This document shows, in pieces, positions 20,674-35,600 of a stretch of 64,000 nucleotides of DNA. The stretch's first letter is position 1, and every line of letters starts with the position of its first letter. Origin of the DNA: Ignelater luminosus (lineage: Eukaryota; Arthropoda; Insecta; Coleoptera; Elateridae). The stretch covers positions 298,010-362,009 of the forward strand of contig VTPC01008088.1 in assembly GCA_011009095.1 (NCBI GenBank), read 5' to 3'. The notes beneath the pieces are model-generated. The model did no database searches, was not told the DNA's origin, and saw only the letters and a program-made list of their open reading frames with translations. The translations under genes were made by a program, and so were the position numbers.

Positions 20674-23600
20674 TTAATATCTACAATACAAAGCATCTTT
20701 TGTGTTGTCTAATATCCATGGCAATTTGTTGTCGATTCTTACAAAGACAACTGGTGTTCCATACCAGATACACGGTTTATTTTTGGGGGCGCTCCATGAC
20801 AGAATTCCTGTAATTCATTCATTTATAATGTAAATCTTGTTTGTGATAACTATCTAGTTAGTATTTGCTTTTCAGTAGTTTACTTACCTACTAAAATAGT
20901 AACGTTGTATATCCTTTTATGATTCTCCACCATTAATGGTGATCCATTGTCACCCTGAAAATCAATAACTTTATGTAAATTATGTAACGTTATAATATTA
21001 TTATTATATAGTATCTATGTTACTTTTTAATTTGATCTTCAATTATACTACATTACTCCAAAAAATTAAAGCATCACTATTGGAAAAAAGGTTTTCAGCC
21101 AAATCTGCAAAGGTTTTAGTTTTTATGCAAAAATATATAAAGTGAGCTAGAAAGGAATATTTAGTTTTAAGATGTTCACTTAATAAGTCAGAGCAAGTGA
21201 TAATAATTACATAGCGACAAGTTTGCTGTCATATATGCAATGAAGAAATCGCGAGAAATTCAACCTTTCTCAGCTATTAGTTTCTGACTGCAATCTTGTG
21301 TAGTCAATATTTTATTTATTTTTATGTATTGGTCTTTGGTTCAATTCAAATTCATTCAAGTTAAAATGATTCATTTTTTCACAGACTGTGCTCACAGCTT
21401 ACTTTGCTGTCAAAAGACTTTTTATTTACTCGAAAAAGCCTATAAAAATTGCGATTAAATGTCAAATTGAGTAGAGATTCGAATTCAAAATGGTGGTGTT
21501 ATTATATCAGTTCTTTATCTTTATTTTAACCAAAAGAATTATTTAAATAACCATACCATCTTACATTTAACTGCAATTTTTTATAGGTCTTTTCAGGTAA
21601 GAAATGAATCATCTTGAGTTAATTTAAATTGAACCAAAGATCAATACATAGAAATGGATATATTGGTTACATAAAATTGCAATCAGAAACTAGTAGCTGA
21701 GAAAAGGTCAGATTTTTTGAGTTTTTTCTATTGCATGTATGACATGTATGTTATTATATGATTACTATCATTTGCTCTGATTCATTAACTGAACACTTTA
21801 AAGCTAAATGTCTCTTTCTAGCTCACTTTATGAATATTTGCATAAGAATTCTAAAACTTTCGCAAATTTGACTAAAAATCACTTTTCCAATAGCGATGTC
21901 CAATATTGCAAAGCTCTTAAGCTCGTCCAATTAAGATATGAATCATGTTATCACTTGTTATTCTTAAAACCATTTCTTTCTTCACAAATATCATCTTATA
22001 ATAAAGAACATTATATGAGAATTGCCAGGTCAGCATTTTTAGAAAATTACCTTCTTATCATTTTACGTCGATTTGTTTAGAACTAATAACATAAAACAAA
22101 GCTGCAGCAAAAGAATCGATCACTTTAAATGTCATATAAAGTTGTAGAGGCAAGAGTGAAAACTATTATTGGTTCTTACAAAGCTGGGAGCACATGTAAA
22201 AAATAGTATTTGATCTGTACCAAACTTGGCACAACTAAACAACCATGAAATTTCATTTATTATTATTTGTAACATTTCTTCATCTAATGGTTTACAATGT
22301 AATAAAAGGTCTAGCGAGAGTCATTTAGCTTCTTTTAAGATAGCGTTCGTCGTTGCCGCCAAAGGGAGTATGTAGAAGGCGAAGCCCTATGGTGGTCGTC
22401 ACAGATTCCACGTTAACTTTTCCGAAGAAAGTGTGAAGGGAGACGTGTGTCGTTTTATGAATGATTGTGCAACAGAACAACGAAGCGTAGGAATAAAGCG
22501 CAGAAAAGTGGTAAGATGCTTAAGGTGCCTTTGCTAGTTGGAAATTAAAATCAACAATCCACCGATCACTTACGGCGAGATATGTAAGTGAATTTAAAGA
22601 TCATCACCATTTAAAATATGTCGGTCCCATTTGAACAATATTTGTAAAAAATGCAAAAGAAAAAGTCAATGGATATTTTTTCACCATTTTAGTTGTATAA
22701 GCATCTGAACTTTGAAATTCCATTGGAAGGACCAAAACTAATCTAAAGTTAAAAGTCTTTTTTAGACGTAAAAGGTAAACGTTTTGATTGTTTAACTCAT
22801 TTACTTTTTTTAAAACTTACATACACAGCAAGTATAAAACGACATCACTCTACACTCAACCAAATAGAATCTAAAACAACAATCGACTATTTGCAAGGTC
22901 ACTACTCAACCCAAACCATAAAGATGCTTGTTTGTTCAGCTTCTTGAGTATTAGACAGTATGAAAAGTATCCAAAGTTTATCAGTGATAAAAAACAAACG
23001 AACTGAACTGTTTCGCAATGGTAAGCAACGCCATGTCTTTGTCGCGACTTACACGTCGAAGCTTTCCTTGTAACTAGCAGTGGTATATTTCTTGACTGTT
23101 ACGAAAAGGTCTATAAGGAAATCAGTCTTTAAAAATCGTTTATACCTCAACTGATTTCTAGTCGTTTACTAACCATCTGATATTTAGGAATGTATAAAAT
23201 TAATTGCCTGATAAATTGCTATTTGTTAGTAATTAATCACTGTCTATCCTTGATTGTAAGGTATTTTAAATTAAATTGAAACAAAACTGTAAATTAACCG
23301 CTTTGAGGGAACAAAATAGTATATTACTGCAAAAATAATACTTTTGTTATTATTGCGCATTTTTATCTTTTCGGTGTTTTATAACCTTGTAGGTATGACA
23401 TTCTGAAGAAGTGGAAAAATCAGCAATTAAAGTCAAGGAGATAAGTGAAGTTTTACGCTGGAGATTTGTTTGTTAATTTATTTTTCATACGCAAACTATT
23501 TTATGCTATAGTATTACAGTGTTCCATACAATTCATTCTGTAACTAGGTTCAAACGTGTTGACTAAGCAAGTGTAGTAAACAGAGATAATACAAAGTGTA

Positions 23601-26600
23601 TTTTAGTATCATGTAAACAGTTTGCTGTTGGGTTACGTAAATTAGAGGAATACAGTCGCAAAGAATGCCGTATATAAACAAAAATACATTTAAAAGTAGT
23701 AGTAGACAGACTACTTGAATGAGTCATTTTTCTGTTACATTAGTGAAGTAGGGAGATTCCCTTTTATCTCCTAAACCATTCGTTATTCAATGAGGTAGTC
23801 TGTACAATTCATTGTTTACATGGTGAAATACGTTCAAAAAGACTATGTGTATATTTCATAAATTGCCAATTCTTCAATGTTAAGTGTTTTCTATTACCTT
23901 GCCAAAGTGGGTGAATCCATTTCTAAACTATCATTAAATAATGTTAAAAGTAAGTAAGCATATACACTTGTTTCGAATTACAAAAAAGTTTTCTTTATGA
24001 GAAAAGAAACATCTTCACGTTCAATAAGTTATGATTTTTTTTAATTATGAGGCTTTCGGTATTAATCATGATATCTTTAATAAACCAACAAATAATTACT
24101 TGAAGATAGCGAAATCGTTGGTTCTATGATGGTAATTACCAATTTCTGTTTAATGTATTTTTGTATCATACATATCTTCTTCATTGTTTCTATCTTGGTT
24201 TTTCTGGTATTTTCTTTTTTATGGAAATATAATACAGTTCATTTACCTAAAGAGTGTAAGGGTATTTTCATTTAATTGAGTGCTAAGTTCTTTATTCCTC
24301 ATTAACTACCACTTAGAATAATATACCACGGTGCAGTAGGAGTCTAAAACCACTTATAAAGATGATCCATTTGAATTGTTAAGTGCATTGTAATGTAAAA
24401 ACTATGCAATACTTTTTTCCCCAGAATTTTAATATGATTTTATAATTTGAAAGTGAGCCCACCCTCCGAGCGCGGAAACTCGGAAAAGGTCTTGAAAAAT
24501 GGAACTCAGAAATATATCCTACTATCAGAACAACTGCAGTGGGAGACTACAGCGCTGTCAGAAATTGTACTGCTGTTGTATTGGGTCGGCATACAATGAT
24601 ATTTGTTAATAATTATAGCACAGACGTTGTTATACTTGTTAGTTTTTAGGAAGAATTCTATTTTTTTCCTACCCCTTATTATTTATATCTCTTTAAAGTA
24701 ATTAAAACTGCAAATTAAATTTATTAACGTGCATTAGGAAAGTGTAGTGCAAGCCAGAAATTAAACAATGAATACTATTTCTTTTTGACACATCGTCACT
24801 AATGAGTCACCCTGTGTAAATCTGAAAATAGTTATGAAATGTAGAATTTTGATTACGCTCGTAAATAGACCATTTTCTCAAAGCTGAGAAAATGGATTCA
24901 AATCTAAATTGAATTTTGTTCTTTGATAAGAATCGTCATTATAATCAATATTAGTTCAATTGATCAATTATCAGCTTTAATTCGGCGTTAACAAAATACC
25001 AATTTTCATTCAAAGACTGCATTGTGTGTATGCTATGTGCGGAATTCAATCGATTATTTCTTTTTATTACCTAAAATAATTTTTTTCATCGTAATAACAA
25101 TATTTAAAAAATGTCAAATTAAGCTGCTTACATTTAGTTTTAAACACAAACGTACTTCTTTCTAAGAATGCAGAAGGAAACAAATTTATATGTTATTTCT
25201 ATTTTATTATTTCCTTGCTCTTTTGGATAAAAAATTTATAACTTTTGACATGAAAATCTTGTATCTATTAGTAACTATTCATAACAAACGATATTTGGAA
25301 ATATTAAGAGACTGTGCATGTTTTTCAGTTATGAAGCTACAATAAAGGAACAGCAAATATTCGTTTTCTGCAGGATGGAGCGTTACTTTACATTTACAGT
25401 TAGCTAGCAGATTGTAGCAAACTTCTTTGGTGATCATATTCTAAACAGGCATTCTGTTTATTTCCGATCGGCATTTGGAGCAACAAAGCGTACGTCAAAT
25501 TCAACATCTACGGTATGTTTGTGTTTTAGAAAGAAGAATATTTAAATATCCTCAAGAAGATTGGTGAAAAGCTCTTGACCTTTACATGTTGCCAAAGGTC
25601 AGCGACACAGTAACGGTAATTCTAATTTGTAGAGTGATAGATCTTGATGAATGAAAGTGTTTTAGCTTACGCTGAAGAAACACTGCCTGACATGAATAAG
25701 TTTTATAAGTTGTAGTAGGCGATGTTTAGAAGCTTAAAAAACATTTTGTACAACTTCATTACACTGAAAGAAGAGATTATTACCATCAACGATTGTAGCC
25801 AGTTACCATATAATTTGTAAACCAGGTTTCTCGTGCATTTATTCTCTTACTAGTTTACCTATTGGCGAAGTGATTATTGTGGTAGAAATTTTATTAGGGT
25901 CAAGTTACATTACAAGGTACATTGTTACTAAAAACAATACAGAAATAAAAAGCTAAGTAAATTAATGTCAAATGAAGAAGACTATCTACGAGAGTACTAT
26001 GTTAATTAAGGGTTAAAAAGCAAGCGATTGCCGGAGGGAAGACACTTCTCACGTTGGCTTAAGTTGTGTTAAGGTTTGAAAAATTTCGAATAAATAAAGT
26101 TTCTTTCGAGATTAAGTTTTCTTTTAAAAATAGAAAGGGGATTCTAAAGCAGCCACTATCTCATTAGAAAGTGTGATTGCTTTATTTTCCTTTTTGAATT
26201 TCCAATCTGATTTATCTTACCTCCATTCGTCCCTGAAAAACCATAGTTTCGAATATCCTTTATTAGTGAAGGATGTTAAGAAAAATGTTTTAAAGATAAC
26301 CAGAGGTAACGTGAGCTGTAGCTTATTTAACTCGTGGGTAAATTTGGTCCTGGAATATCAGCTTCGAAGTACTTAACGTAAATTGATAGTGTCTTTTGCC
26401 AAAAAGGCAAAAACCCATATGAAGCCGATCTCTAGTAATAATTATAAATAACTTGTTAGACAACAAGTGGAGAATTATACTTGCAAGATATAGAAGCTTA
26501 GGGCATCTGCCTACCGTCCCAGAATTTCTTTAAGAGCAAGACCGAGATAGGAAAAAGTAAGATAAAGTACGATATAAAATTCCAATGAATTGAAATACTG

Positions 26601-29600
26601 GAAGGTTAGTTAATCCGTGGAGGAAGTTGGGCATTTTTGCCTTCCTTTGCAACACCCACTATAATACCTACAGTATCCATATCTTGTTTTGATAGATACG
26701 TTCGCTATAACGTCTTTGTTACATTTCTAGGATATGAATAAAATCGTCTTAAATCGCAATATATAATAACGTTGACTTAAAAAGATTTACCTAAGTAGAA
26801 GCTAGAAAAATCATAACTAGTAGAGAAGAAATCCAAACTATTTAAACAATGCATGTGAATTTCTTATAAAATCTTAGTTGCATTTCATCACAAAAAAAAA
26901 ACATAAAATAGCAACTCATCGGTAATTTTCACATTTGGAATTTTTAGTTTTCAGTTTTGACATTGTAATCATTGAAATTAAATGATACAAGTAATCGTAA
27001 TAATAATAAAACGATTACAATAATACATTACCCATAACCTTGATCTAGTTTGTTTGCAAAAACTGTTACCTAAACAGAAAAAGATTAACGTAACGCTAAT
27101 AAACATTTCATTGCTTTGTAGATTTTTGATTGTAATTTTTATCTTCGGCTTATAAACGAAAGGAACAAAATTACAAAAGTAATCAATGATACGGCTGTTT
27201 GCAAGATAGAAAGAAAATGGCCATAACTTATCTGCCAGTTTATGATTTGAGTCTATCATGCGAAAAGATAATTGAAAACTCTTATTATTAATATTTACAA
27301 ATACTGATTAACCTTCATTTCTGCATCTTATATTATGTGATATATTTTCCTAGAAATACTTGTTTTCTAATCTGCCTTTAAATCGATTTTAAGAAGGCTT
27401 CAGCGGAACAAATTTATTTTTGCACGACCGCCTGTAAAGTTGGCACTTTACAACTCGTTGTCAATGTCAAAAGTTGACAATTATAAACATTTGCAATAAA
27501 TTTGATGTACCGATGTTATAATGAATTTATGATACGTACCTATGATCTTGGCCAACTTCATTTTTTAATCTACCGTCAAAAGTTTTTCGTAATTATTTCA
27601 TTTAAGATACGGTACAGAAAATGCTGTATATAACTCAAGCGTAAAGTGTCTTTCTTGAACTTCCTACTTGTTCAAAAAGCTTCGCTTTACACTCTATTTC
27701 CTACGACCGCTTCTAAAAGTAATCTTTACGCATTTTATTTTGGTTGAGTTCACTTGTCTATGTCCAAAAGGAAAGTACATAACAGTGAAAAATGTACATA
27801 GCAACGTATAAAATCTATGTATCTATCTATTTAATTGTAAATAAGTTGAATTGTGATAGTAGAATAGTATATTTTCTTCAAATTTCGTATTCGTAGGAAG
27901 AATCTTGTATACAACACGAGCAAAAAATGTATTAGGTGTTCGCTTGAATTTTTTCGGGCTACGCCTTGACCCGAAACTCTCTAACTTATGCCTAATACTT
28001 GATATTTCTCTCTTGTTACATAAATAACTATTTCAGTAACTAGATCAAATTCAAAACTATTTAGCGGCCTAATATGTGGTTTAGACAAAACAACATAATA
28101 CTGGTAAAAGTTATAGGTGTAATGCAATAGTGTCGACCTTATAATTCAATGAATACATAATTTATCACACTTTTGCCATAATAACTAGCATGCTAGCTCA
28201 GTGTTTGTTACATGCATATACATCACATTTAACGTCTTTAAATGTAAATTACCAATATCATTTTTAGATTGACATATTTTCAAATACAAATTTCAACTTT
28301 TATTGGAAAATTAAATAAATTCCATAAACAAGCTAGAAAATTAAGTTAAATATGTAGTATACAATTAATGTGATTTATTTTAATTGGGAAAAACTATACT
28401 TCATTTAGTATGTTGCAATGTTAAAACTGCATTTATTGAATTGGCCAAAACGATGAGGAATTTTAAATTAGGTGACCTACCTTGTAGATTAATTTATTTT
28501 CTATCGAGAGGAAGCGTATGTAGGTTTTATTACTTACATAGCATGGTCCATCGTTAATTTCTCCAACGTTGATTGTACATAAAACTTCTGGATTTACGGC
28601 ATGTTTGTAATATACATTGAAATTACTGCATTTCTCGTTACTCATTATTTGCACAGATTTCTTGTGAAAGGTATTAGAAGTTGAATATCCTCTATTTGAA
28701 TTGCTGTAAATTGAATGCTGCCATCCGACGCTTTCAGCTATTACGTTTGATAAATCAAAATCTAAAACCCACATTAAAATTTTCTAGCGTAAGAATTATA
28801 TTAATTTTCTACTTACACTTATCAACAATCGTTGGTAGTTGTATAGGATAAATTGTCTTGGTATATTCGACAGGACGTATCTGTAGAAGTGCTAAATCGT
28901 TAGACGCTGTTTGTACGTTTGTAGAATCGTAATTTGGATGTAATACTATTTGTAAAACTTCAGTCTGCAAATAGTTTGGAGATACCGTCTCTAATGACTG
29001 ATTAGGAACTGCGTCGTCTTCAAATCCCAATGAAACTGTAATGTGTTGGGCTTCTACAGGCCTGAAAAATCAATAAAATTAAGAAAAATGCTATCTACAT
29101 AAATATTTGTTTTTTAAAAAGGAATTTCCTTCTTACGTTCTTAATTAAGATATTACATTGTTTCGTTTTTGCAGTATATTTTTATGACATTCATTTCAAT
29201 TACTGCATTGTAAAATGAGTATTTAGACGGTAATTAAGTTTACGCTTATTATAAAGGTTTGTTTGCAAAAAATGCAAATAAAATGACGTTCATTCACTGG
29301 TACTGTAGTGATTAATTACGTTTACAACGAATATAACAGGTTAACGTAAAAGAAAGAGAAATCCAAAACTACCTACGGGTATTATACAGGGTGTCCCAAC
29401 GATCTGTGCTGGGAGGACTATATCGTACAGTTTATAGTTACGCATTTTAATAACATAATATGTTTTACCCTATGAAGGGTTAATTACACGGTCGTTCAAA
29501 ACAACTTTCACAATTCGCACGATATATACCACTTTTTGAATTTGTTACGAAATATACTATTACAGTAATTTAAATAGGTTCTTCGTAGAGAAAAAATCAT

Positions 29601-32600
29601 TTGAGAAATTATGTATATATACAAACTACATTATACAGGGTGATAAATATGTGCAAAAAACTTTAAGGTTTATTCTCCTAGTAATTTCTATCAAAAAAAT
29701 TTATATGAACTACGGTCCGATAATGCATGGTTGACGGTTAAAGAGGGAACGAAGAATCACTAATCTCATTTATAAAATTTACACCAATCAACATTTTTTT
29801 CCAGCGTTTGGAGAGTATTATTGTACAATCAAGGGTTACTGTCTGATGTAAATTCCGTGTTTCAAGAATGTCTGCAAATGGCTAAACTAGAGGGCGTTGC
29901 TGCTTTTTCTCGTCATAACTTCTTTGTTTTAGCGATTTTGATACATTTGGTGTGGAATTTAAGAATTTTCATATATATTATGGTAAAAAGAAGGTACTCT
30001 TATTTTACATAAAAAACCGTTTCCGCGTTAGGAGCACTTTTCTGTAACATTTAATTTACGTCCCACAAATTAATTTCCTGTCAAAATCAAAATCGCAAAA
30101 AATAAAAAAGTTATTATCAGAAAAAGCAGCAACGCCTTGTAGTTTAACCACTTGCAAACATTCTTGAAATACTGAATTTACGTCAAAGAGTGACCCTTGA
30201 TTAAACAAAAATATTTTTCAAATGCCAGAAGAAAATGTGGATTGATTTAGATTTTATAAATGAAATTAGTGATTTTTTGTGCATTACCAAGGATTATTGG
30301 ACCATGGTTTATAAGAACTTGTTTATTAGGAATTACTTAAAGAAATAGTCCTTAAAATTCTTCTCACATATTTAGAATCACCTTGTATTGCATTATATTA
30401 TTCCAATTTGAATCACCCAGCAGAGACATATTGTACAGAAATATTACAGCGTTATAAGGCCTTTAAGGAAATGATTAAAAATAATATGTGAAGTAGGTGA
30501 ATTTTATAATTACTTTGTGTTTGAGAAAAATCAATCAGTTTTGATGAGATTTGGTGCATGAGAGCGCATTGAAAATCGAGAAGATAAGTATACAAAGAAT
30601 AATACGGAAATAAGCTAAACCTTAAACACCTTATAGTTTGTTATTTTTGTTTTTTTTTTTGTTAATTCTGTTGTAGGCCTTGCTTCAGACTAATTCAAAT
30701 GTTTGGGTAAAATTATAAAAAAATATAAACATCAACAGGTATAATAAATAATAATTCACATAAAGCAGAAGTATACTATAAAAATCTTGAGTACATTCAG
30801 ACCAACTAGTGTTATCGAACTCCCAAGTTTTTCTCGATAAATTTATGATGTATTCTTGAGAAATATTGCATTAAAATATGTAGGTAGACTAATAAATGAA
30901 GTCGTATGTAACACAACGTAAGTGACCTTAAATTTGTGGTCTTCTGATAAAACGGTCATAAATTATTCAGAATAATCTGCAGATATGCCACTGAAATATG
31001 AATTTTAATAAAAACCGTCAACCTTCATTGACAGTTACATACATTAATCTCGTAATAATAGTTTGTGTAGTACGACGGCGATACTTAACTACATTTTTGC
31101 AGTTTTAGTTATACGTAGTTGAGTTTCATAATTTTTACTTTTAGTCAATGTCAAATATCATTTCAATGTCAGATTAGTTATTTTCAGGTCAGGGGTGGAC
31201 AAACTTGGCTCCAGGATTCTGTTCCGAGTATCTATCTTTGTTTTATGTTAATAAAGTTATAATTCTGCTAGATTTCAAAAGAATTATGTGTGGATTGACA
31301 AGGCCTACGGCCCGATATATTCATCATCAATTAACCTTAATCAAAGATTACAGAATTGTAACAATTGTATCTGTAGGGGTAACTTCTCTGATTAAAGTCA
31401 ATCAATGAAGAAAATATCGGCATAGTATTTAGTATTCATTCACTTTACATTCACTTTGTCAATGTTAGTTTTAATAAAAAAAATTGTGACTGTACCTTTA
31501 AATTCAACTCTTATTCCGAATGTACATGAATTTAGGCACCAGATTTGTCACTAGCATCAAAAAAGAATTAAATAAAGAGGTTACGATTCTTAGAACATAA
31601 AATTTATTTATTAATAAGTGCAACAAATATTATGTTCTGCAAAGCAAAAAGTCCCTAACTCTCAAAATCATAGTTTTAAGATATTGAGTAGAACATGTTT
31701 GGCTTTCTTCACATTAGTATAGGATATCGCATTTTAAAAAATGATCCGTATCGCTTATTTTAGGGCTTACTTGCTTCTGTTTATCTTTTGAGTTAGTGTC
31801 TTTTTGCTTTGCAGGGCAGTACTAGTATTAGTCATTTTTCGACCAGCTAAGAAAAAAGTCGAGAAAAAAGCTTCATATTCAATAATAACATTTAAATTTA
31901 CAAATTGGAGATTATTTAACTGTCAATCAAAATGCAAAATAATAATAATAAAGAATTTGTAAAGGTTACCAAAAACTGTAATTTGACAGTGCGGATCTAA
32001 AGTAAATGGATAATAATTCATTATCAATTCCATTGTTTTATTATTGAGTTATTGTCATAATTTCACATATATCTTATTTTTAAATCTATTTATCCATTTT
32101 TGCACTGATGTGATTCTAGACTTTGCCTGCAGCAAAAACTACTCTTTTGTTACATATACACTCTTTTAAATTCACTTTTTAAAAGTATCTTATTCTTAAG
32201 TTTTATTTAAAATTTATATGAGTTATTATAACATCATGTGTTGTACAATCTTAACCTGAAGATTATTCAAAGTAGTTCAAGGTTTTAAGACCTTTCTGTA
32301 GTGTTTATATATTGAGAGCCTAATTACTAGGTACTTAATTTGGAGTTCCTTTTGTAAAACTACCGGAATATGTGTTTAACGTATTTAAGTTCGTAATAAC
32401 AATACCTCTTTCCATAGTAAAGTTTTCTAAATTAGATTCTAAAATTATTAAAAGTTGTATTTACTTTTTGAGCTGTGTATACTAAATATCACCTTTCTGA
32501 GAAAACAGACAAAAAATAGAAAAACCGAAAATTTAAAATGCAATCCTTAAAACGCAATTACTTTAGCGTTCTAAATATATCCAACAGATTTCCAAACAAA

Positions 32601-35600
32601 TAAATGAAGTAAGTCAATTGTCAATAAGATCTTTTAATAACAATTTGGAAATTTGGGATTCTCTTTTTGCTCAAAATAAATATTCCATTTGAGGGTATTG
32701 CCTAACAAAGCCAATAATATGGATCAACACATTTAAAATCAATTTTGATTTTACTATGCAGTACAAGATTTTGAAATTAATTTGCTCGAACAAACTATAG
32801 CATAAGTATTATAAATAGCCTTAGTCAATGGATGCATTTGATGGACTTAACAGTTGGCAAACGGTTGCGAACCATTCTGATGACACATTGCGTTATCAGC
32901 GAGTGCATGTTTGTCCATTGAACGCACTCAGCAGAAAAGCAGCTATCGCTACCGCTACCTATCGTTATTTTGACATCTTCATAACGTCAATGCCGTCAGT
33001 GAACGAAAATTGATAACGTAGCGTGCCGTCGGCATTTTATTCAATTTGTCAATTGTTGAGTTTGTTGAATGTACCTGTTACTACTAATAGACGAAAACTT
33101 GAGGTAGTAGTTGCATTGGTAGCGTAGTCTGTCATCACAGGTTTACTCAACCGTTTACCGACTATTGAGTCTGTTGGTAGCATGGCATGTCATCAAGAGC
33201 TTATTTAATTGTTTGCCAACTATTAAGTCATTCCTATGTACTAAACAACTATTTGTAACTATTTTTCAATTTCAATCTGGTTAGTATCAAATCGTAGGAA
33301 TTTACATAAATAATCTGGTTTTAAAAAGGTTTATATCAGACAACAATTCAGAAGGTGGCGATAAACAACACTTTGAAGGCGGTGGCGATCAGATGCATCT
33401 TTCGTAAACAAATGAATCCATACAGACTTGTTGCGACCTGCTGGCAATAGCGCTGGCTTGGGCAGAGTTCATTCGCGTTATAATCGGCGATATATTATCT
33501 TTGCGTTCAAACGCTGCAGGTTACGTTGATCGCAGGTCGCAGGAGGTGAATATGGAAAATTTCACCGAGAAATTAATTGAAAATGTTAAAAAAATATAGT
33601 GTATTGTTTGATCTGTCACATCCTGATTATAAGAATTTAGGTTGACGTCATTTACCCTTACAAAAGTAACTATATTTTAAATATGAATTTTATTTACTTA
33701 TCTAGATCCGCTTATTACTTTCGCATTTGAGTATCCCGGTCTTCATCATCCAATGTTGCAAGAAGCAGTGCTTCTTCTTGCTGTAAACTACACATTTTTC
33801 TGCTTTTAAGACAGACCTACTACCTACTATGCAGTGTGCGATTTCAGGTCGCCACCGCATATATATGTTTGCAATCGTGATCGTGATCGCTATCGCAATC
33901 GCGTAGATGTGTCCTCCGCTTGAATCTGTTTGTTAAAAAATTTCAGCGGTCTAAAATTTTGATTTTTTAGCGATCCGGATTAAGTTGAAGTACTCATGAC
34001 AAGTAATCGTAATCCGAAGAATATCTTAAAGACTGTTTAAAAAGAATGTTGAAGGTCTTATCATTTCGGATGCCTACGTATGATTTTAGCTTTAAGAGAA
34101 ATACCTGAGACACCGATTTTATAAGATGTTTATTTAACTTGCTAAAATTCGAGAAGATAACTGCACTCTAGTGCTTTTTTAAGTATTCGCAATATTCCAG
34201 TACTTTTCAAGAAATAAGGTAAAGTAGAAAAGTGACAGAATAAGCAAAAAATAAAAACTGTTCCGCGAAAGTTCTTAACAAATGTATTAGTTATGTATAT
34301 GACACTATATTTCTTGGGAAAACATTTGGTTAGTCCAAAACCTTTAAAATACGAAAGAAACTTTTTGTACTCTTAACACAACTTATGAACAGAATATCAA
34401 TAATATTCGAAATTGAACAACTTTTTTATTTTTCCTATATTTAATAAGAATTACGTTCGCTTCTGTTAATGGAGTTGTTAATTTGAAGATCTAGGACTAA
34501 GCAGAACTTGTTTCAAAAAATATATTTTTATCACATAGCTAATACGAAATATTGCAACTTGTTAAGAACTTTCTGGCAAGCGCAGATGAAGCACTTTTTA
34601 TTTAATACAGGGATTCAAGAGAACGGAAGATAGTTGACTGTTAAATCTAGATGAATAGGTATCAGGTTGAATTAGAGATTTATTCACAAAGGGTAAGAAA
34701 TCCATCTGATATAAAGCCTATGCAAGTTAATATATAAAAGTCATCAAAGTTAGTTGCCTAGAATAGGAAAATCCTATCCTGATTAAGAATTTGCATAACA
34801 ATGCTGGGGATTTGGATTTTGGAGCATAAGAGCTTCACTCACAGAATATAACAAAGCCATATAAAAAGCTAAAGGAAATCTTAAGAGAAACACTTTTAAG
34901 GAACCAAATAGATTCCCAAAAGGGCCCCATTGGTCTTTGTTAAAGACTATGAAGCCAGAATTGATTTCATCAAAAAACAGTGGGAGGTATTCATTGATAA
35001 ATGAAAGAAAAGCTACTATTTCAAATTTACTTTCCTGGATCAAAGATACTTAATATAGAAAATGCAAAGTCAAACTTGGTAATGAGCTGCCAAGAATAAT
35101 CGACGATAAGCCTTAGGACTGATGAATGAAACAAAAACAGAATGACCAGTGAACGAGCTTTCATCATGTTTAAATCTCTGGGAAAAATCAAGTCGTTACA
35201 GACTTGTTCAGAGACGCACAGACTTTCTAGTTAGCAGAATGCGTACTTTGTCTAGGATCAGACCAATAGGAATTCTCAAAGTAAAAAAAACGTTAAGATG
35301 TAAGGTTATAATAGGTGTATGCTTGGATATAGTGAAAGAGTTTGTCACTACCTCTCTTAGGGTCTAGAAAGGTAGAAAGCAATGTATACATTCTGCTACA
35401 TAGTATGTATATGCGAATGGATTGACAACATGCTTAAACACAGAAGAATACAATCATTAATCAGCGATTAGATTGCAGGGTAGGTACGTACTGAGTAGGG
35501 ACGTCTACAGAAAGGATAGAATAGATGAATAATTTTTCACGGGATTGGATGGTTCAGGTTGTACTGCAAGACATCGCGCAGACGACATAACTACATTGAG

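Larger units (their letters stand above)
20955..28537 (-). other. 7.6-kb intron 5 of the protease homologue
   Basis: Between the exon ending GPCY and the exon starting GDNGSP there is AT-rich DNA with a fold-back element at 21071-21900 and part of a GCACGACCG-type MITE at 27422. A GC-richer patch at about 22340-22500 has no readable protein. Short open frames here have no family resemblance. Confidence 0.5.

Noticed and set aside
22340..22500. GC-richer patch with a readable plus frame
   Set aside because: The frame is interrupted and no motif is recognisable; no splice sites in phase were seen.
28190..28210. TAGCTCAGTG, resembling a tRNA A box
   Set aside because: No B box or cloverleaf could be formed around it.
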